Source of the DNA: Pedobacter xixiisoli | GTDB lineage: Bacteria > Bacteroidota > Bacteroidia > Sphingobacteriales > Sphingobacteriaceae | NCBI RefSeq assembly: GCF_900215335.1 | Contig: NZ_OCMT01000001.1 | Location: 1,054,001-1,118,000, forward strand | Reading direction: 5' to 3' | Length of the DNA: 64,000 bases | Shown: in pieces, positions 25,108 through 36,400 of the stretch | Layout of the letters: each line of letters begins with the position of its first letter | Position numbering within the stretch: the stretch's first letter is position 1 | Notes under the pieces: model-generated | The model's input: the letters and a program-made list of their open reading frames with translations, nothing else | Told to the model about the DNA's origin: nothing | Database searches by the model: none | Position numbers and translations under genes: made by a program

Positions 25108-28100
25108 ATGAAATTTTATGTTGTTTTAATCTGTGCTGTCTTGGGTTTTAAGAACGCAAACGCACTAAAGCACCTCAAAGCTAATGTTGCACCCGCACCA
25201 GTTTATGTTACGGGTACTGTAACCGACGATCAAGGTGAAATATTACCGGGAGTGAACGTTAGATTGAAAGGAACGAACAGTACAACGCAAACCAATAGCG
25301 ACGGGACTTTTAAGTTTTCCATTCCTGAGCTAAAAGGTACGTTAGTATTCTCTTATACTGGCTTCGCAACTAAAGAAGTTGCCATTACAGCTGCTACTGT
25401 TTATCGGGTAAAGCTTGTCAAAGACTTAAAAGTTTTAGAGGAGATTGTAGTGATTGGCTACGGTACTTCTACCAAAAGAGATTTAACAGGTGCTGTAAGT
25501 CAGGTTAGCATGGAAGATTTACAAAAAGCACCAGTGGCCTCGCTAGAAGATGCGTTAGCTGGTAGGGTTGCAGGTGTTCAGGTTACTGCATCTGATGGTC
25601 AACCTGGGGCACCCATGCAAATTTCCATCAGAGGAAATAACTCTATTACACAGAGCAATTCGCCTTTATACGTCATTGACGGATTTCCAATCGAAGACCC
25701 AACCAATAATATCATTAATCCTGCTGAGGTAGAATCTATTGATATCTTAAAAGATGCTTCGGCAACAGCAATATATGGTGCAAGAGGAGCTAACGGCGTG
25801 ATCATCATCACTACTAAAAAAGGAAAAATCGGGGATCCTACCATTTCCTATCAGAATTATTTTGGATTTCAGCAAAACCTTAAGCAACAGGAGTTGCTGA
25901 GCCCTTATGAGTTTGTTAAATATCAGCTAGAATTTAATTCGACAGTTTACACGCCTATATATTTAAAAGATGGAAGGGATTTGGAGTATTACAGAGGTGT
26001 GCAAGGTATCAACTGGCAAGATAAAATATTTAGAACAGCTCCTATGCAAAACCATTTTTTGTCTATTAATGGAGGTACAGATAAAACTAGGTATTCTATT
26101 TCTGGTTCTGTTTTAAATCAAGATGGAATTATTGTCAATAGTGGTTTTAACAGATATCAAGGTCGAGTGATATTAGACCAAACCATTAACCCTAAACTTA
26201 AAGTAGGTATCAATCTTAACTATTCGAGCACAAAAACGTATGGTACCATTGCTACAGAGCAGAACGGCAGTGCAACAGCTAGCTTAATGTATAGCGTTTG
26301 GGGGTATAGACCTATTACTGGCGATGGCTTAACCGATGAACAATTGGTAGATCAACCCTTCGATCCAGATGTAAATCCTACTGCCGAATATCGTATCAAT
26401 CCGGCCATATCTACTAGAAATGAATACAACCCCTCTTTTGTAAATGCAATACTTGCTAATGGGTATGCGGAATATAAATTCATGAAATATTTCACTTTTA
26501 GGGCATCGGGTGGGGTGACTAAAAGAGACACTAGAAAAGAAATATTTAACAATTCAAATACGAGGTCGGGCAACCCGCTTTCGAGTAGTAACGGTATAAA
26601 TGGTTCTGTTATTAATTATGATGTCAATAATTATTTGAATGAAAATACTTTGAATTTTAAACGAAATATCAATAAAGTACACAACATTAATGCACTTGCT
26701 GGTTTTACGCTTCAACAGATATCTAGTTTCAGCTCTGGCTTTGCAGCTACGCAAGTACCTAATGAATCGTTGGGTATTAGCGGGATAGAAGAGGGAATTC
26801 CCAGCCGTGTTTATTCTACCAGTTCTAAATCGGCATTAATGTCGTTTTTAACAAGGTTGAATTATAGTTACAAGTCTAGGTACTTGTTTACGGCTTCATT
26901 TAGAGCAGATGGTTCTTCGAAGTTTGCTACTGGAAACAAATGGGCGTATTTCCCTTCGGGCTCTTTTGCATGGGTAATGAGCGACGAATCTTTTATGAAA
27001 AAGATTAAACCTGTTTCGAGTGCTAAAATTAGAGCCAGCTACGGTTTAACTGGAAATAATAGAGTGACTGATTTTGCGTATTTGTCATCTTATCAAATTA
27101 TTTCTAACTCAGGTTATAACTTTAACAATGGGCCTTTAAATGGATCTATTCCAAATCTTTTAGGAAACAAAAATTTAAAATGGGAAACTACCGCTCAGGC
27201 CGACATTGGTGTAGATGTAAGTTTGTTTAAAAACAGGATTTCTGTAACGGCCGACTATTACGATAAAAGAACCTACGATTTGCTGATCAATTCTTCATTA
27301 GCTCCTTCTCAGGGTTTTCTAAATGGTGTAAGGAATATTGGCAAAGTAGGTAACAAGGGCTTTGAATTTACCTTGAATACTATTAATGTGAAAAATAAGA
27401 ATTTCTCTTGGAACAGCAGTTTTAATATCTCATTCAACCGCAATAAGGTTTTGGAATTAACTGAAGAAGATCCATCTATATTATCTAGGATCAACTGGGG
27501 GAATTTCAATAATGCCTATCCGTATATTGCCATTCCAGGACGTCCGATAGGACAGTTTTATGGTTATGTTTGGGATGGTGTTTATCAGTATAGTGATTTT
27601 AACCAGTTGGCCAACGGAAGTTATGTGTTAAAAGATAATGTGCCTAATAATGGCCAGTCTAGAGCAACCGTGCAGCCTGGTTTTATAAAATATAAGGATA
27701 TTAACGGCGATGGGCAGGTAAACGGTTACGATCAAACAATTATTGGAGATCCTAATCCGATTCACACTGGTGGTTTTTCTAATAATTTCAATTACAAAGG
27801 ATTTGACCTTAATATTTTCTTGCAGTGGTCTTATGGTGGTGAACTACTTAATGCCAATCGCATAGAATTTGAAGGTGGTGAAAATAGAAATTCTCTAAAT
27901 ATGTTTGCTTCTTATGCCAATCGTTGGACACCAGAAAACCAAACTAACGAACTTTATAAAGTATACGGACAAGGACCACTGGTTTATTCTTCTAGAACGA
28001 TTGAGGATGGTTCGTATTTGAGATTAAAAACTGTTTCATTAGGTTATTCTCTTAACCCATCTCTACTTAAAAAGATAAAAATTAAAAACTTTAGGGTTTA

Positions 28101-28251
28101 TGCTTCTGGTCAGAATTTACTTACATGGACCAACTATTCGGGGCTAGATCCAGAGGTTTCAACGTATGCTTCGGCGCTTACTCCAGGTTTCGATTGGTCG
28201 GCCTATCCGAAAGCAAGAACAATCATTTTTGGAATTAACCTTACACTATAA
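25108..28251 (+). CDS. SusC/RagA-type TonB-linked outer-membrane transporter
   Basis: The 1047-residue protein imports oligosaccharides through the outer membrane with energy from TonB. After a signal peptide (to about residue 20) come a carboxypeptidase-D regulatory-like domain (about 30-110; GTVTDDQGEILPGVNV), a TonB-box-like segment (EEIVVIGYGT), the plug (about 125-240; IRGNNSITQSNSPLYVIDGFPIEDP) and a 22-strand barrel ending ARTIIFGINLTL. There is no N-terminal STN signalling domain, so an anti-sigma relay is not expected. It pairs with the SusD gene 25 bp downstream. Confidence 0.97.
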   Translation: MKFYVVLICAVLGFKNANALKHLKANVAPAPVYVTGTVTDDQGEILPGVNVRLKGTNSTTQTNSDGTFKFSIPELKGTLVFSYTGFATKEVAITAATVYRVKLVKDLKVLEEIVVIGYGTSTKRDLTGAVSQVSMEDLQKAPVASLEDALAGRVAGVQVTASDGQPGAPMQISIRGNNSITQSNSPLYVIDGFPIEDPTNNIINPAEVESIDILKDASATAIYGARGANGVIIITTKKGKIGDPTISYQNYFGFQQNLKQQELLSPYEFVKYQLEFNSTVYTPIYLKDGRDLEYYRGVQGINWQDKIFRTAPMQNHFLSINGGTDKTRYSISGSVLNQDGIIVNSGFNRYQGRVILDQTINPKLKVGINLNYSSTKTYGTIATEQNGSATASLMYSVWGYRPITGDGLTDEQLVDQPFDPDVNPTAEYRINPAISTRNEYNPSFVNAILANGYAEYKFMKYFTFRASGGVTKRDTRKEIFNNSNTRSGNPLSSSNGINGSVINYDVNNYLNENTLNFKRNINKVHNINALAGFTLQQISSFSSGFAATQVPNESLGISGIEEGIPSRVYSTSSKSALMSFLTRLNYSYKSRYLFTASFRADGSSKFATGNKWAYFPSGSFAWVMSDESFMKKIKPVSSAKIRASYGLTGNNRVTDFAYLSSYQIISNSGYNFNNGPLNGSIPNLLGNKNLKWETTAQADIGVDVSLFKNRISVTADYYDKRTYDLLINSSLAPSQGFLNGVRNIGKVGNKGFEFTLNTINVKNKNFSWNSSFNISFNRNKVLELTEEDPSILSRINWGNFNNAYPYIAIPGRPIGQFYGYVWDGVYQYSDFNQLANGSYVLKDNVPNNGQSRATVQPGFIKYKDINGDGQVNGYDQTIIGDPNPIHTGGFSNNFNYKGFDLNIFLQWSYGGELLNANRIEFEGGENRNSLNMFASYANRWTPENQTNELYKVYGQGPLVYSSRTIEDGSYLRLKTVSLGYSLNPSLLKKIKIKNFRVYASGQNLLTWTNYSGLDPEVSTYASALTPGFDWSAYPKARTIIFGINLTL

Positions 28252-28276
28252 ATCATAATCACTTAAAAAATTGAAC

Positions 28277-29884
28277 ATGAAAAGGATTATTTATTTGATG
28301 TGCATCTTACTGATCTTGCCATTCACTTCCTGCAAGAAATTTTTGGAAACAGAACCTTCTGATTTTAAAACGCCAGAAAATCATTTTAATACCGAAAGCG
28401 AACTAAATACTGCCTTGGTTGGAGTGTATAATAAGCTAGCTGATGAAAGAACTTACCGCAGAGGTTTGTTTACCTACTTGGCTATTAGCGATGAGTTTTT
28501 TTATCGTAATGTTTCTACGGCTTCTATCTATGTGTTAGATTTTGATGCGGCACACGTTGATATTGGCAGATTTTGGGAAGCGCTTTATCAAGGTATAGAT
28601 CGTGCTAATACATTGCTAGAGAATATAAATAAGCCCGTAATGGATGAGCAGAAACGAAACAATATACGTGGTGAAGCATTATTTTTAAGAGCGTACTACT
28701 ATTTTTTATTGGCTGATAATTTTGGAGGAGTTCCGTTGAAATTGACTTCTACCAAAATTCCAACAGAAACGCCATTGCCTAGAGCACAACTTAAAGATGT
28801 GTATACACAGATTTTAAAAGATATGACGGAAGCCTATCCTTTAGTGCTCGATATTAAAAAAGATCCGCTAGATAAAACAGATACGGGTATCGAATATAGT
28901 GAGAGAATAACGAAATCTGCAGTTGCAGGCATACTCGCAAAAGTTTGTTTAACTATGGCAGGTCAGCCACTAAATGATCAATCTAAATATAGCGAAGCTT
29001 TGAAATGGTCTGAATTGGTAATCAACTCTGGTAGACACGTATTAAATTCGGATTATAAGCAAATTTTTATCAATGCCGCAAAAGATCAACAAGATACAAA
29101 AGAATGTATTTGGGAGATTGGTTTTTATGGCAACAATACAGGTAATTTTATGCAAGGTGGTACTTTGGGAATTAGTAATGGCATTACCAGTACAGATTTG
29201 GTTGATCCAGGCTATTCAACAGGAAGCATTAATACCACGGCACGTTTATACAATTTGTACGATGCTACAGATGTGCGACGCGATTGGTGCATAGCTCCAT
29301 TTAGATACACTACCACTAATAACGTAACCACTCAAACTGCTTGGACAAGTGCCCAGATTTACGATCGTAACATAGGTAAGTGGCGAAGAACTTACGAAAG
29401 TGTAACGCCAAAAGTAAAAGATTTTAATTCGGTTAATTTCCCTGTGTTACGCTATTCGGATGTGTTATTAATGTATGCAGAAGCTGCCAATGCTATCAAT
29501 AATGGTCCTAACGCTTTGGCAGAAACCTACCTGAATCAAGTAAGAAGAAGAGGGCATAATAAACCAGTAACAGTATCAGATCCTACGATAGATGTATCAG
29601 TTGGCCTATCTTCAGTTAGATTTTTGGAAGAAATTCAAAATGAAAGAGCTAGAGAGTTTGCTTTTGAGGGGATGAGACAGCATGACTTAAAACGCTGGGG
29701 CATTTATGTAACCAAAATGAACACTTTAGCTACGGAGATTACCGCAGGTGCGCCAACTAACTGGAGATATGCAGCTTCAGCAGGTAAGAATACTTCGGCC
29801 AGAAATCTTCTATTCCCAATTCCAAACTCAGAAGTGGTACTTAACCCTGGTATTGGCATTAATGATCAAAATCCTGGTTGGTAA
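28277..29884 (+). CDS. SusD/RagB-type glycan-binding lipoprotein
   Basis: The 535-residue surface lipoprotein forms the lid over its SusC partner. The signal peptide ends in a lipobox before a cysteine (LPFTSCKK). The SusD-like N-terminal region (FLETEPSDFKTPENHF...), the TPR-like helices (GEALFLRAYYYFLLADNFGGVPL) and the RagB C-terminal part (RFLEEIQNERAREFAFEGMRQHDLKRWG) are all present and of normal length. The ATG at 28277 is preferred over the TTG at 28271. Confidence 0.96.
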   Translation: MKRIIYLMCILLILPFTSCKKFLETEPSDFKTPENHFNTESELNTALVGVYNKLADERTYRRGLFTYLAISDEFFYRNVSTASIYVLDFDAAHVDIGRFWEALYQGIDRANTLLENINKPVMDEQKRNNIRGEALFLRAYYYFLLADNFGGVPLKLTSTKIPTETPLPRAQLKDVYTQILKDMTEAYPLVLDIKKDPLDKTDTGIEYSERITKSAVAGILAKVCLTMAGQPLNDQSKYSEALKWSELVINSGRHVLNSDYKQIFINAAKDQQDTKECIWEIGFYGNNTGNFMQGGTLGISNGITSTDLVDPGYSTGSINTTARLYNLYDATDVRRDWCIAPFRYTTTNNVTTQTAWTSAQIYDRNIGKWRRTYESVTPKVKDFNSVNFPVLRYSDVLLMYAEAANAINNGPNALAETYLNQVRRRGHNKPVTVSDPTIDVSVGLSSVRFLEEIQNERAREFAFEGMRQHDLKRWGIYVTKMNTLATEITAGAPTNWRYAASAGKNTSARNLLFPIPNSEVVLNPGIGINDQNPGW

Positions 29885-29889
29885 AATTG

Positions 29890-30789
29890 ATGAATACAAA
29901 TATTAGAAAAATGAAACATTTGATTTTTACTATAAGCGCTTTGCTGTTTTTGCTATCGGGATGTGCTAAAGATAAGGTAGAACAACCTAGATTCGAAGTG
30001 CGCACTGCTGCCTTAACTTTTAAAGTTGGCGAAGAAATAACATTTAACTTTTCAGGAAACCCAGATAACATTACCTTTTATTCTGGGGAAGATGGAAAAA
30101 AATACGAACACCGTAACCGTACTTCGTTGCCTGGTAAATTACAACTTCAGTTTACGTCTTTGTTAGATAGAGGTTTGAGACAAAACCTTTCGTTAATGGT
30201 TACGTCAGACATTACTGGCGCCATTAATGCAACTACTGTTAGCGCCGCAAAATGGACTGACGTTTCTAGCCGTGCTGTGTTTTCTACAGGTGCAGATAAT
30301 ACACCATCGGGTGCAATTGATTTATCCGATTTTTCTGATCTTGGAAAACCCATCTCCGTTGCATTTAAATACACGGATGTGAAAACCACTGCACAACAAA
30401 ACCGTTGGGTAATCCGTACTTTTAACGCCAATTCTGTTCGTGGTACTTCAGTTACTCCATTAGCTGTAATGGCTGATGCAGGTTGGGTGGGCATCAACTA
30501 TAAAAATCCAGCGGCAGTATGGACCATTACAAGTGCTCAACTGCTAATGTACGGCGGAGCAGCTAACTCAGATGATAATGAAGATTGGGTAGTTTCTAAA
30601 CAGCTAGATCCTAATTTCATCAAATCGGATGTAGGGTTTGTAGTTAAAAATATCAGTACACAAACATCAGATTTTACTTATAAATTTAATAGCGCAGGCA
30701 TATATAAAGTTACTTTCTTAGCGTCAAATAGATTAGGCGAATCTGCCAAAGAAACAGTTAAAGAAATCACACTTAATATTGTTCAATAA
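29890..30789 (+). CDS. Surface lipoprotein, likely glycan-binding (DUF5017-like)
   Basis: The 299-residue protein has a lipoprotein signal (MKHLIFTISALLFLLSGC) and a beta-sandwich N-terminal part (VGEEITFNFSGNPDNITFYSGEDG, like PKD/DUF5017 modules), followed by a jelly-roll-like middle with RWVIRTFNANS and a C-terminal beta domain. The position directly after SusD is that of surface glycan-binding proteins. The start may be ATG 29890 or ATG 29911. No catalytic residues are recognisable. The DUF assignment is from memory. Confidence 0.75.
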   Translation: MNTNIRKMKHLIFTISALLFLLSGCAKDKVEQPRFEVRTAALTFKVGEEITFNFSGNPDNITFYSGEDGKKYEHRNRTSLPGKLQLQFTSLLDRGLRQNLSLMVTSDITGAINATTVSAAKWTDVSSRAVFSTGADNTPSGAIDLSDFSDLGKPISVAFKYTDVKTTAQQNRWVIRTFNANSVRGTSVTPLAVMADAGWVGINYKNPAAVWTITSAQLLMYGGAANSDDNEDWVVSKQLDPNFIKSDVGFVVKNISTQTSDFTYKFNSAGIYKVTFLASNRLGESAKETVKEITLNIVQ

Positions 30790-30804
30790 GATCCACTTCT
30801 CGTT

Positions 30805-33429
30805 ATGACTTTCAAGAAAAAATATGCTTTTTATATAGGTCTGTTTAGCTTTCTTTCCATTATAACTATCGGTAATATTGCTTGGCAAAGCGATAACGAT
30901 ATGGTGTTGAAAGGATCGAAACTAGATCTCCGTTGGAAAAAAGATGACAAAGGATGGCGCATTGTAAATATTGCAGTTAAAGGTCAACAGAATTGGGTAC
31001 CGTTACCCAATCCGGATGGAAAATATACATTGCTCTATACGGCAGTTAAACCAGATACGGTAGAAGCTCCGTTGTTTGATAAGGATGGCAAAAAGTCTAA
31101 TTTTCCAGAACCTATTTACAAGTACATCACTTCTCACTGGAGTCAGGTAACGCAATCGGTGCAGCTAAATACTGCCGGAGAAGCGCTTCATTTCTATCCA
31201 GATCGGGTAGCAAAAAATAAGGACCAGTCTTTGAGTTTTGCTAAAGAAACGGGAACCGCAAACATCAATGCCTCATGGCAAATCGATCCAAAATTTCCTA
31301 CAGATATTACAGTTAAAATAACACTAAAAGCCAATAAAGACGGGTACTATTCTATCGCAAGTCCAACTGTGGCTACGGTTTCAAATGACCAACTGTCTTG
31401 GGGTTTAATGCCAGGATATTTTCAGGGCGCAACCGTAGAAAAAGACTTGGTGAAAGCTTATGCCTACGGACAAGGAATACCAGATAGACCAATTGTACTG
31501 AGAGAACGTACCGCTAGTACACTTTCGCCATTAATCAGTTCTAAAAATGGGGTGACCATGGCTGTTATTCCAGAACCGGGCACAGGCAGAAACCCTTGGA
31601 GCAAAGATAAAAACACACACAATGAATGGCGGCTTGGTCTTTCGTTGATGAATAGAGAGGCCAAGCTTTCGCCAACGGCTTATCATCCCGTATTGGGCCA
31701 AAAAGGATCATTCCTTAAAAAAGGAGAGACAACAAACTTTACTTTTAGATACTCGCTTCAAGCTGCAGACTGGTATACTGTATTTAAACATGCCGTTTAT
31801 GATATTTATCGCTTTAAAGACTTTTTAGACTTGAAGCAAACTTCTCAATCGCTAACAGATCGCATTTTGGCCATGCATAAATACGTGGTTGATGATAATA
31901 CCTCGATGTGGCGTACTGAACAGTATAAAAACCTAACGATTGGTGCACAGGCTTATCTTGGCGGGGTATTGGGTTCGGATAAAGATGCAATGAAAAACTC
32001 AGATTACGGCGCCATGTGGATGCTTTCTAATATCATGAAAGACTCTGTTTTACAAAAGCAACGTTTACCCTTTGCCCGTAATTTTAAACTGCTTCAACAA
32101 GAAGAAAAAACAGGTTTTTTTGAAGGATCTGCTTCAGGGCAGTATTATTTATCCAAAAGCAAAAAGTTTACCGAAGAGTGGGGACCATACGTAGAACCTA
32201 TTGGCTTAACTTACTACACCATGATGGATATCGGCAATATCTTATTGTTTGAACCTAACGATGCCGAATTAAAAGATAAATTAAGAAAAGGCGCAGAGCG
32301 ATTGCTGGCTTGGCAAGGCCAGCAAGGCGAATGGGCGGTAGCTTACGATCATGCATCAGAAAAACAACTCTTTACAGAACTTCAGGATTTACGCCCAACT
32401 TTTTACGGATTGTTGATTGCCTATCGAGTTTTGGGTGATCAGAAATATTTAACAGCTGCCTGTAAAGGTGCTGATTGGTATATTAAACAAGCGGTTGATA
32501 GCGGCCATTTCTTAGGCGTTTGTGGTGATACTAGATTTGTTCAAGATTTTGCTACAGGACAGAGCATTCAGGCATTGTTAGATTTGTATGAGCTCACCAA
32601 AAAAGACCTTTATCTAAAATCGGCAATTAAAGCTGCGAAATTTTATACTACTTCTATTTATACGCATCCAATTCCTACAAAAGAAGTGAAAACGGTAAAA
32701 GGCATCAGTCGCCAAGATTGGGAAATAAGCCAAGTTGGTTTAAGCTTTGAACATGGTGGAAGTATTGGCTCTGCAAATTCTCTTGGACCGATTTTACTGG
32801 CCAGTCACGCTGGTTTATTTGTGCGTATTCATGAGCTTACGAAAGACCCTATTTATTTAGATATGGCTAGAGCTGCTGCATGGGGCCGCGATGCTTTTGT
32901 AGACAAAAAAACAAGTGTAGCTTCTTATTACTGGACCGCTATGAATGCTGGGCCAGGTTCTTTTCCTCATCATGCTTGGTGGCAAATTGGATGGATTACC
33001 GATTACCTTTTGTCGGAAGCAAAGTTTCGTTCTAATGGTGAAGTTTCCTTTCCAAGAGGATTTATTACCCCAAAAGTAGGGCCGCACCAAAGTTATGGCT
33101 TTGCAAAAGGGAAAATATATAGCACGCCTGTTTCATTAATGCTTAGTGATGGTTTGCTTAAAGCAGACAGTCCTTACTTGGATTATATCGAAGCCATCAA
33201 TACAGATCAGAAGAAATGCTTTTTGGTTTTGCTCAATAACAGCAACAAGCCGTTAACTACAAAAATCCATATCAATCCCGAGAAAATTCAGGGGGCTTCG
33301 GTAAACAAAATTAAAAGTGCTGTATTTCTTAATGCTGATTCGAAAAAGCAAAAATTAGCCGCTGCCGATCAAACTTGGAATATCGAAATTGAAGCTTATG
33401 GTTTAAAAGTGATTGCCTTAAATTATTGA
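30805..33429 (+). CDS. Large exported protein with alpha/alpha-toroid-like domain, candidate glycan-degrading enzyme
   Basis: I do not recognise the family of this 874-residue protein. An N-terminal hydrophobic segment (about 8-27) is a signal peptide or anchor. A beta-rich region (about 35-330) precedes a helical domain (about 340-720) with repeated helix pairs and aromatic/acidic motifs at helix ends (GAQAYLGG, LRPTFYGLLIAYRVLGD, FPHHAWWQIGWITDYLL), as in (alpha/alpha)6 glycoside hydrolases and polysaccharide lyases. A short beta domain closes the protein. The C-terminal half resembles the two longer proteins at 33429 and 46627 (RGFITP/RISFPWG followed by a YGxAKGKIY / NRIYGGGKG motif). It overlaps the next gene by 1 bp (TGATG), so translation is coupled. 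Confidence 0.65.
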   Translation: MTFKKKYAFYIGLFSFLSIITIGNIAWQSDNDMVLKGSKLDLRWKKDDKGWRIVNIAVKGQQNWVPLPNPDGKYTLLYTAVKPDTVEAPLFDKDGKKSNFPEPIYKYITSHWSQVTQSVQLNTAGEALHFYPDRVAKNKDQSLSFAKETGTANINASWQIDPKFPTDITVKITLKANKDGYYSIASPTVATVSNDQLSWGLMPGYFQGATVEKDLVKAYAYGQGIPDRPIVLRERTASTLSPLISSKNGVTMAVIPEPGTGRNPWSKDKNTHNEWRLGLSLMNREAKLSPTAYHPVLGQKGSFLKKGETTNFTFRYSLQAADWYTVFKHAVYDIYRFKDFLDLKQTSQSLTDRILAMHKYVVDDNTSMWRTEQYKNLTIGAQAYLGGVLGSDKDAMKNSDYGAMWMLSNIMKDSVLQKQRLPFARNFKLLQQEEKTGFFEGSASGQYYLSKSKKFTEEWGPYVEPIGLTYYTMMDIGNILLFEPNDAELKDKLRKGAERLLAWQGQQGEWAVAYDHASEKQLFTELQDLRPTFYGLLIAYRVLGDQKYLTAACKGADWYIKQAVDSGHFLGVCGDTRFVQDFATGQSIQALLDLYELTKKDLYLKSAIKAAKFYTTSIYTHPIPTKEVKTVKGISRQDWEISQVGLSFEHGGSIGSANSLGPILLASHAGLFVRIHELTKDPIYLDMARAAAWGRDAFVDKKTSVASYYWTAMNAGPGSFPHHAWWQIGWITDYLLSEAKFRSNGEVSFPRGFITPKVGPHQSYGFAKGKIYSTPVSLMLSDGLLKADSPYLDYIEAINTDQKKCFLVLLNNSNKPLTTKIHINPEKIQGASVNKIKSAVFLNADSKKQKLAAADQTWNIEIEAYGLKVIALNY

Positions 33430-36400
33430 TGATGAAACAAATGGTTAATGTTGATAGAAAGTGCTTTAAAATAAGTTTTACCATATTGTTGGCTTGCTTT
33501 TTCGCTGTAAATACTTATGGGCAAGCACCGACAAACTATCTGATAGAAGCCGAAGATTTTCAATTCCTGGGCGGATGGGCTTTTGGTAAAGAAGCAGGAA
33601 CAAATGTTTCTGGAAAAGGAGCGCTCATTGGATCTGCTGCTGCTGAGCCTGCGGCTGATGCATTCACGGTGATTAAAGTAGCCAGCAAAGGCAATTATTT
33701 TGCGTGGACCAAATCAAGAGATTACGCTGAAAATAAACCAGGAACAAGAAAATATCTTTTGATCTGCAACGATGAACCATTGACTACAGAATCTGGTGCT
33801 CATTTAAAAGAAGGTTATCGTTGGGAGAAAGTAGGCAAAGTGACGTTAAATGCAGGCGAAAATCTGCTAAGGTTAAAAAACACGAAGTTAAGTTTTGCCC
33901 GCTGCGATGCTATTTTTTTTACCACCGATGAATCTTTTGATCCCAATCAAAAAGAACAATCGCTCAGTAGCTATTATTTAAAACCTGTTCAGGTTGCCCA
34001 AAGCCAGGCCCAAGTAAATATCGCTACACCAATTCGCTTCACTAAAAAAGAAAAAGTACTTGGCACCTTAACCAACGGCAAGCTAAAACTGACCCTACAA
34101 GAAGTCTTTGACGCTAAGACAAACAAAAAACAGATCGTTATACTCTCTCAAGTTTTTCAGGATAACAAATGGGTGAGCCTTAGCCAAAATGTAGAAGAAA
34201 ATAGGATTTTCCTGTTAAGGGCTAAGAAACCTAAAATTGAATTTGGACCCTATTATGCCTCGTGGAAAAATGCATCGAGCATCACCACCTTTTCTGCAAA
34301 TGGAAAATCTTATCAGGTAATGGATCCAAATGGTGCTAAAAATCCATTTTTCTCAGGCGATTTGCTTTTATGCAAACCAACATCCTTTACACAGGTTTCG
34401 TCCGAAGAAATTAAAATCACCTATTTAGCCGAAGATGGAAATGAGATAAAAGGCACTTGGAAACTAAAACCCGAGTCGGCCAATTACGAATTGAGTTTGG
34501 AGTATACAGCTAAAGAAGAAGGTTTTTACAGCTTTGTGGTTTCGGCGTTTCAAGGTGTTTCGGCCAATAGCGTAAAAAATGTGCAGTTACCTCCCATGTT
34601 CAATTATACTCGTATTCCTCAGGAACCGCTGTTGGTGCCTAGCGCCATGACTCCCCAACCTTTGGCAATTGTAGAAGTAGCTAGCACAGGCAAACCTTTA
34701 AGTTTATTTGTGTCGGGCGTAGCCGATGAGTTTCCCTTAGATTGGGCAAAAGACGTGAGCTCACGCATGGGCTTTTCAATAAAAAATGAGTTAAACGAAG
34801 TACAGCCTGTGGCTTTTGCGCCAGTGTTGGGCTTAAGCGATTCGAAATTGCTGAAAGGCGCAACTTTAAAAAGAAAATTTAATATTGGTGCTGTTTCCGG
34901 TAATTGGAACGAAGCTTTGGTCTATATCTCTACCCATATTTATCAGGTAAAGGATTATCGTTTACAAGATTCTACCTCCTTAACCAATGCCGCCTTTAAC
35001 ATCATCGATCTGATCAAAAATGAGGATGCTTCGGGATGGAACCCAAAGCTGAAAGGTTTTTATGACATAGAAGCCGATCCTAAAATTGCGCCAACCGTAG
35101 CACAATCATCGCCTTTGGCCATTATTTCAGCTTCGGTAATTGGTAAAGATGAAGATTTATACTTAACCAGAGCGCTACCAACTATAGAGTACACGTTGTC
35201 GCGTAGTGCATTCAGATGGGCAACTGGTGTAGGCGCACCATATAATGCTACAAAGCAGTCGCTCGAATTAAATCCTTACAAAAACGTACAATTTAACACG
35301 GCTTATTTCGAATCACTTAATCAATTGCTAGGACACAAAAACCCTTGGTTGTTACAAGTTGCCATGCCAGATCAGTTACCCCGCAAACTTTCGGGCTACT
35401 CGGTCAACCTACCCGCATGGACACAAGAATTAGCCGCCTATCGCCTTACAAAAGATAAAAAATGGCTTAATGAAGCTGTTTCACATGCCAAAGACTTTGT
35501 ACAAAATGAAGTGTATGGTGCCAAAAGCAATTTGCTTACTGCTCAACCGTTTTATAACACCTCGTTTTATCCGTACTGGTGGGATTTGATGGACCTTTAT
35601 GAAGTAACTAAAGATGCTTCGTTTGCACAGGCAGCAGAGTACGCATCTTTTTTTACCATTGCGGGAATACGTTCCTATCCAACGGTTGAAGAAAAACCGC
35701 AATTGATCCACGAGGGAAACCAATATGAAGGCAATACCAATTTATGGTGGAAAAATGGCGATAAATTTCGTTTAGGATTTCCTCGCCGTACTGGCGATGT
35801 GAAAGAAAAAGAAGTCCCGCAGTCATTAATTTCTCCTGTGGGGCTTGGCTTGGAGCAACCTAGTACCTTCTTTTTGCCGAATAAAAATGTTCGCCATATT
35901 TTTATGTCAACCTGGGCGCCGCATTTATTAAGAATGGCAGAATATAATAAGCGTGATATTTTTGAAATATATGCTAGAAACTCAATTATCGGACGTTTTT
36001 CTGGCTATCCAGGTTATTACGCCACAGGTTTTACTGATCTTACTTATCGGGCCGAATATCCCTACAAAGGCCCAGATATCAATTCAATTTACTACCATCA
36101 TATTGCTCCGCATTTGGCTTTTACCTTAGATTTTTTAGTGACCGAAGCGGTACAAAGATCACGGGGGCGAATCAGTTTTCCTTGGGGCAAGCAAGAAGGT
36201 TTTGTTTGGTTTAACAACCGAATTTATGGTGGTGGAAAAGGAACCATTTACGACGATAGCAATGCCAGTATTTGGCTAAAAAAAGGCTTGGTGAGCATTG
36301 ATATTCCCGAAATCAATTACCTTACTGCGAAGTCTAAAGATCGTTTTTGGGTCATCTTATTAAACGAATCTAGCAAACAGCAGCAGTTTAATCTCACGCT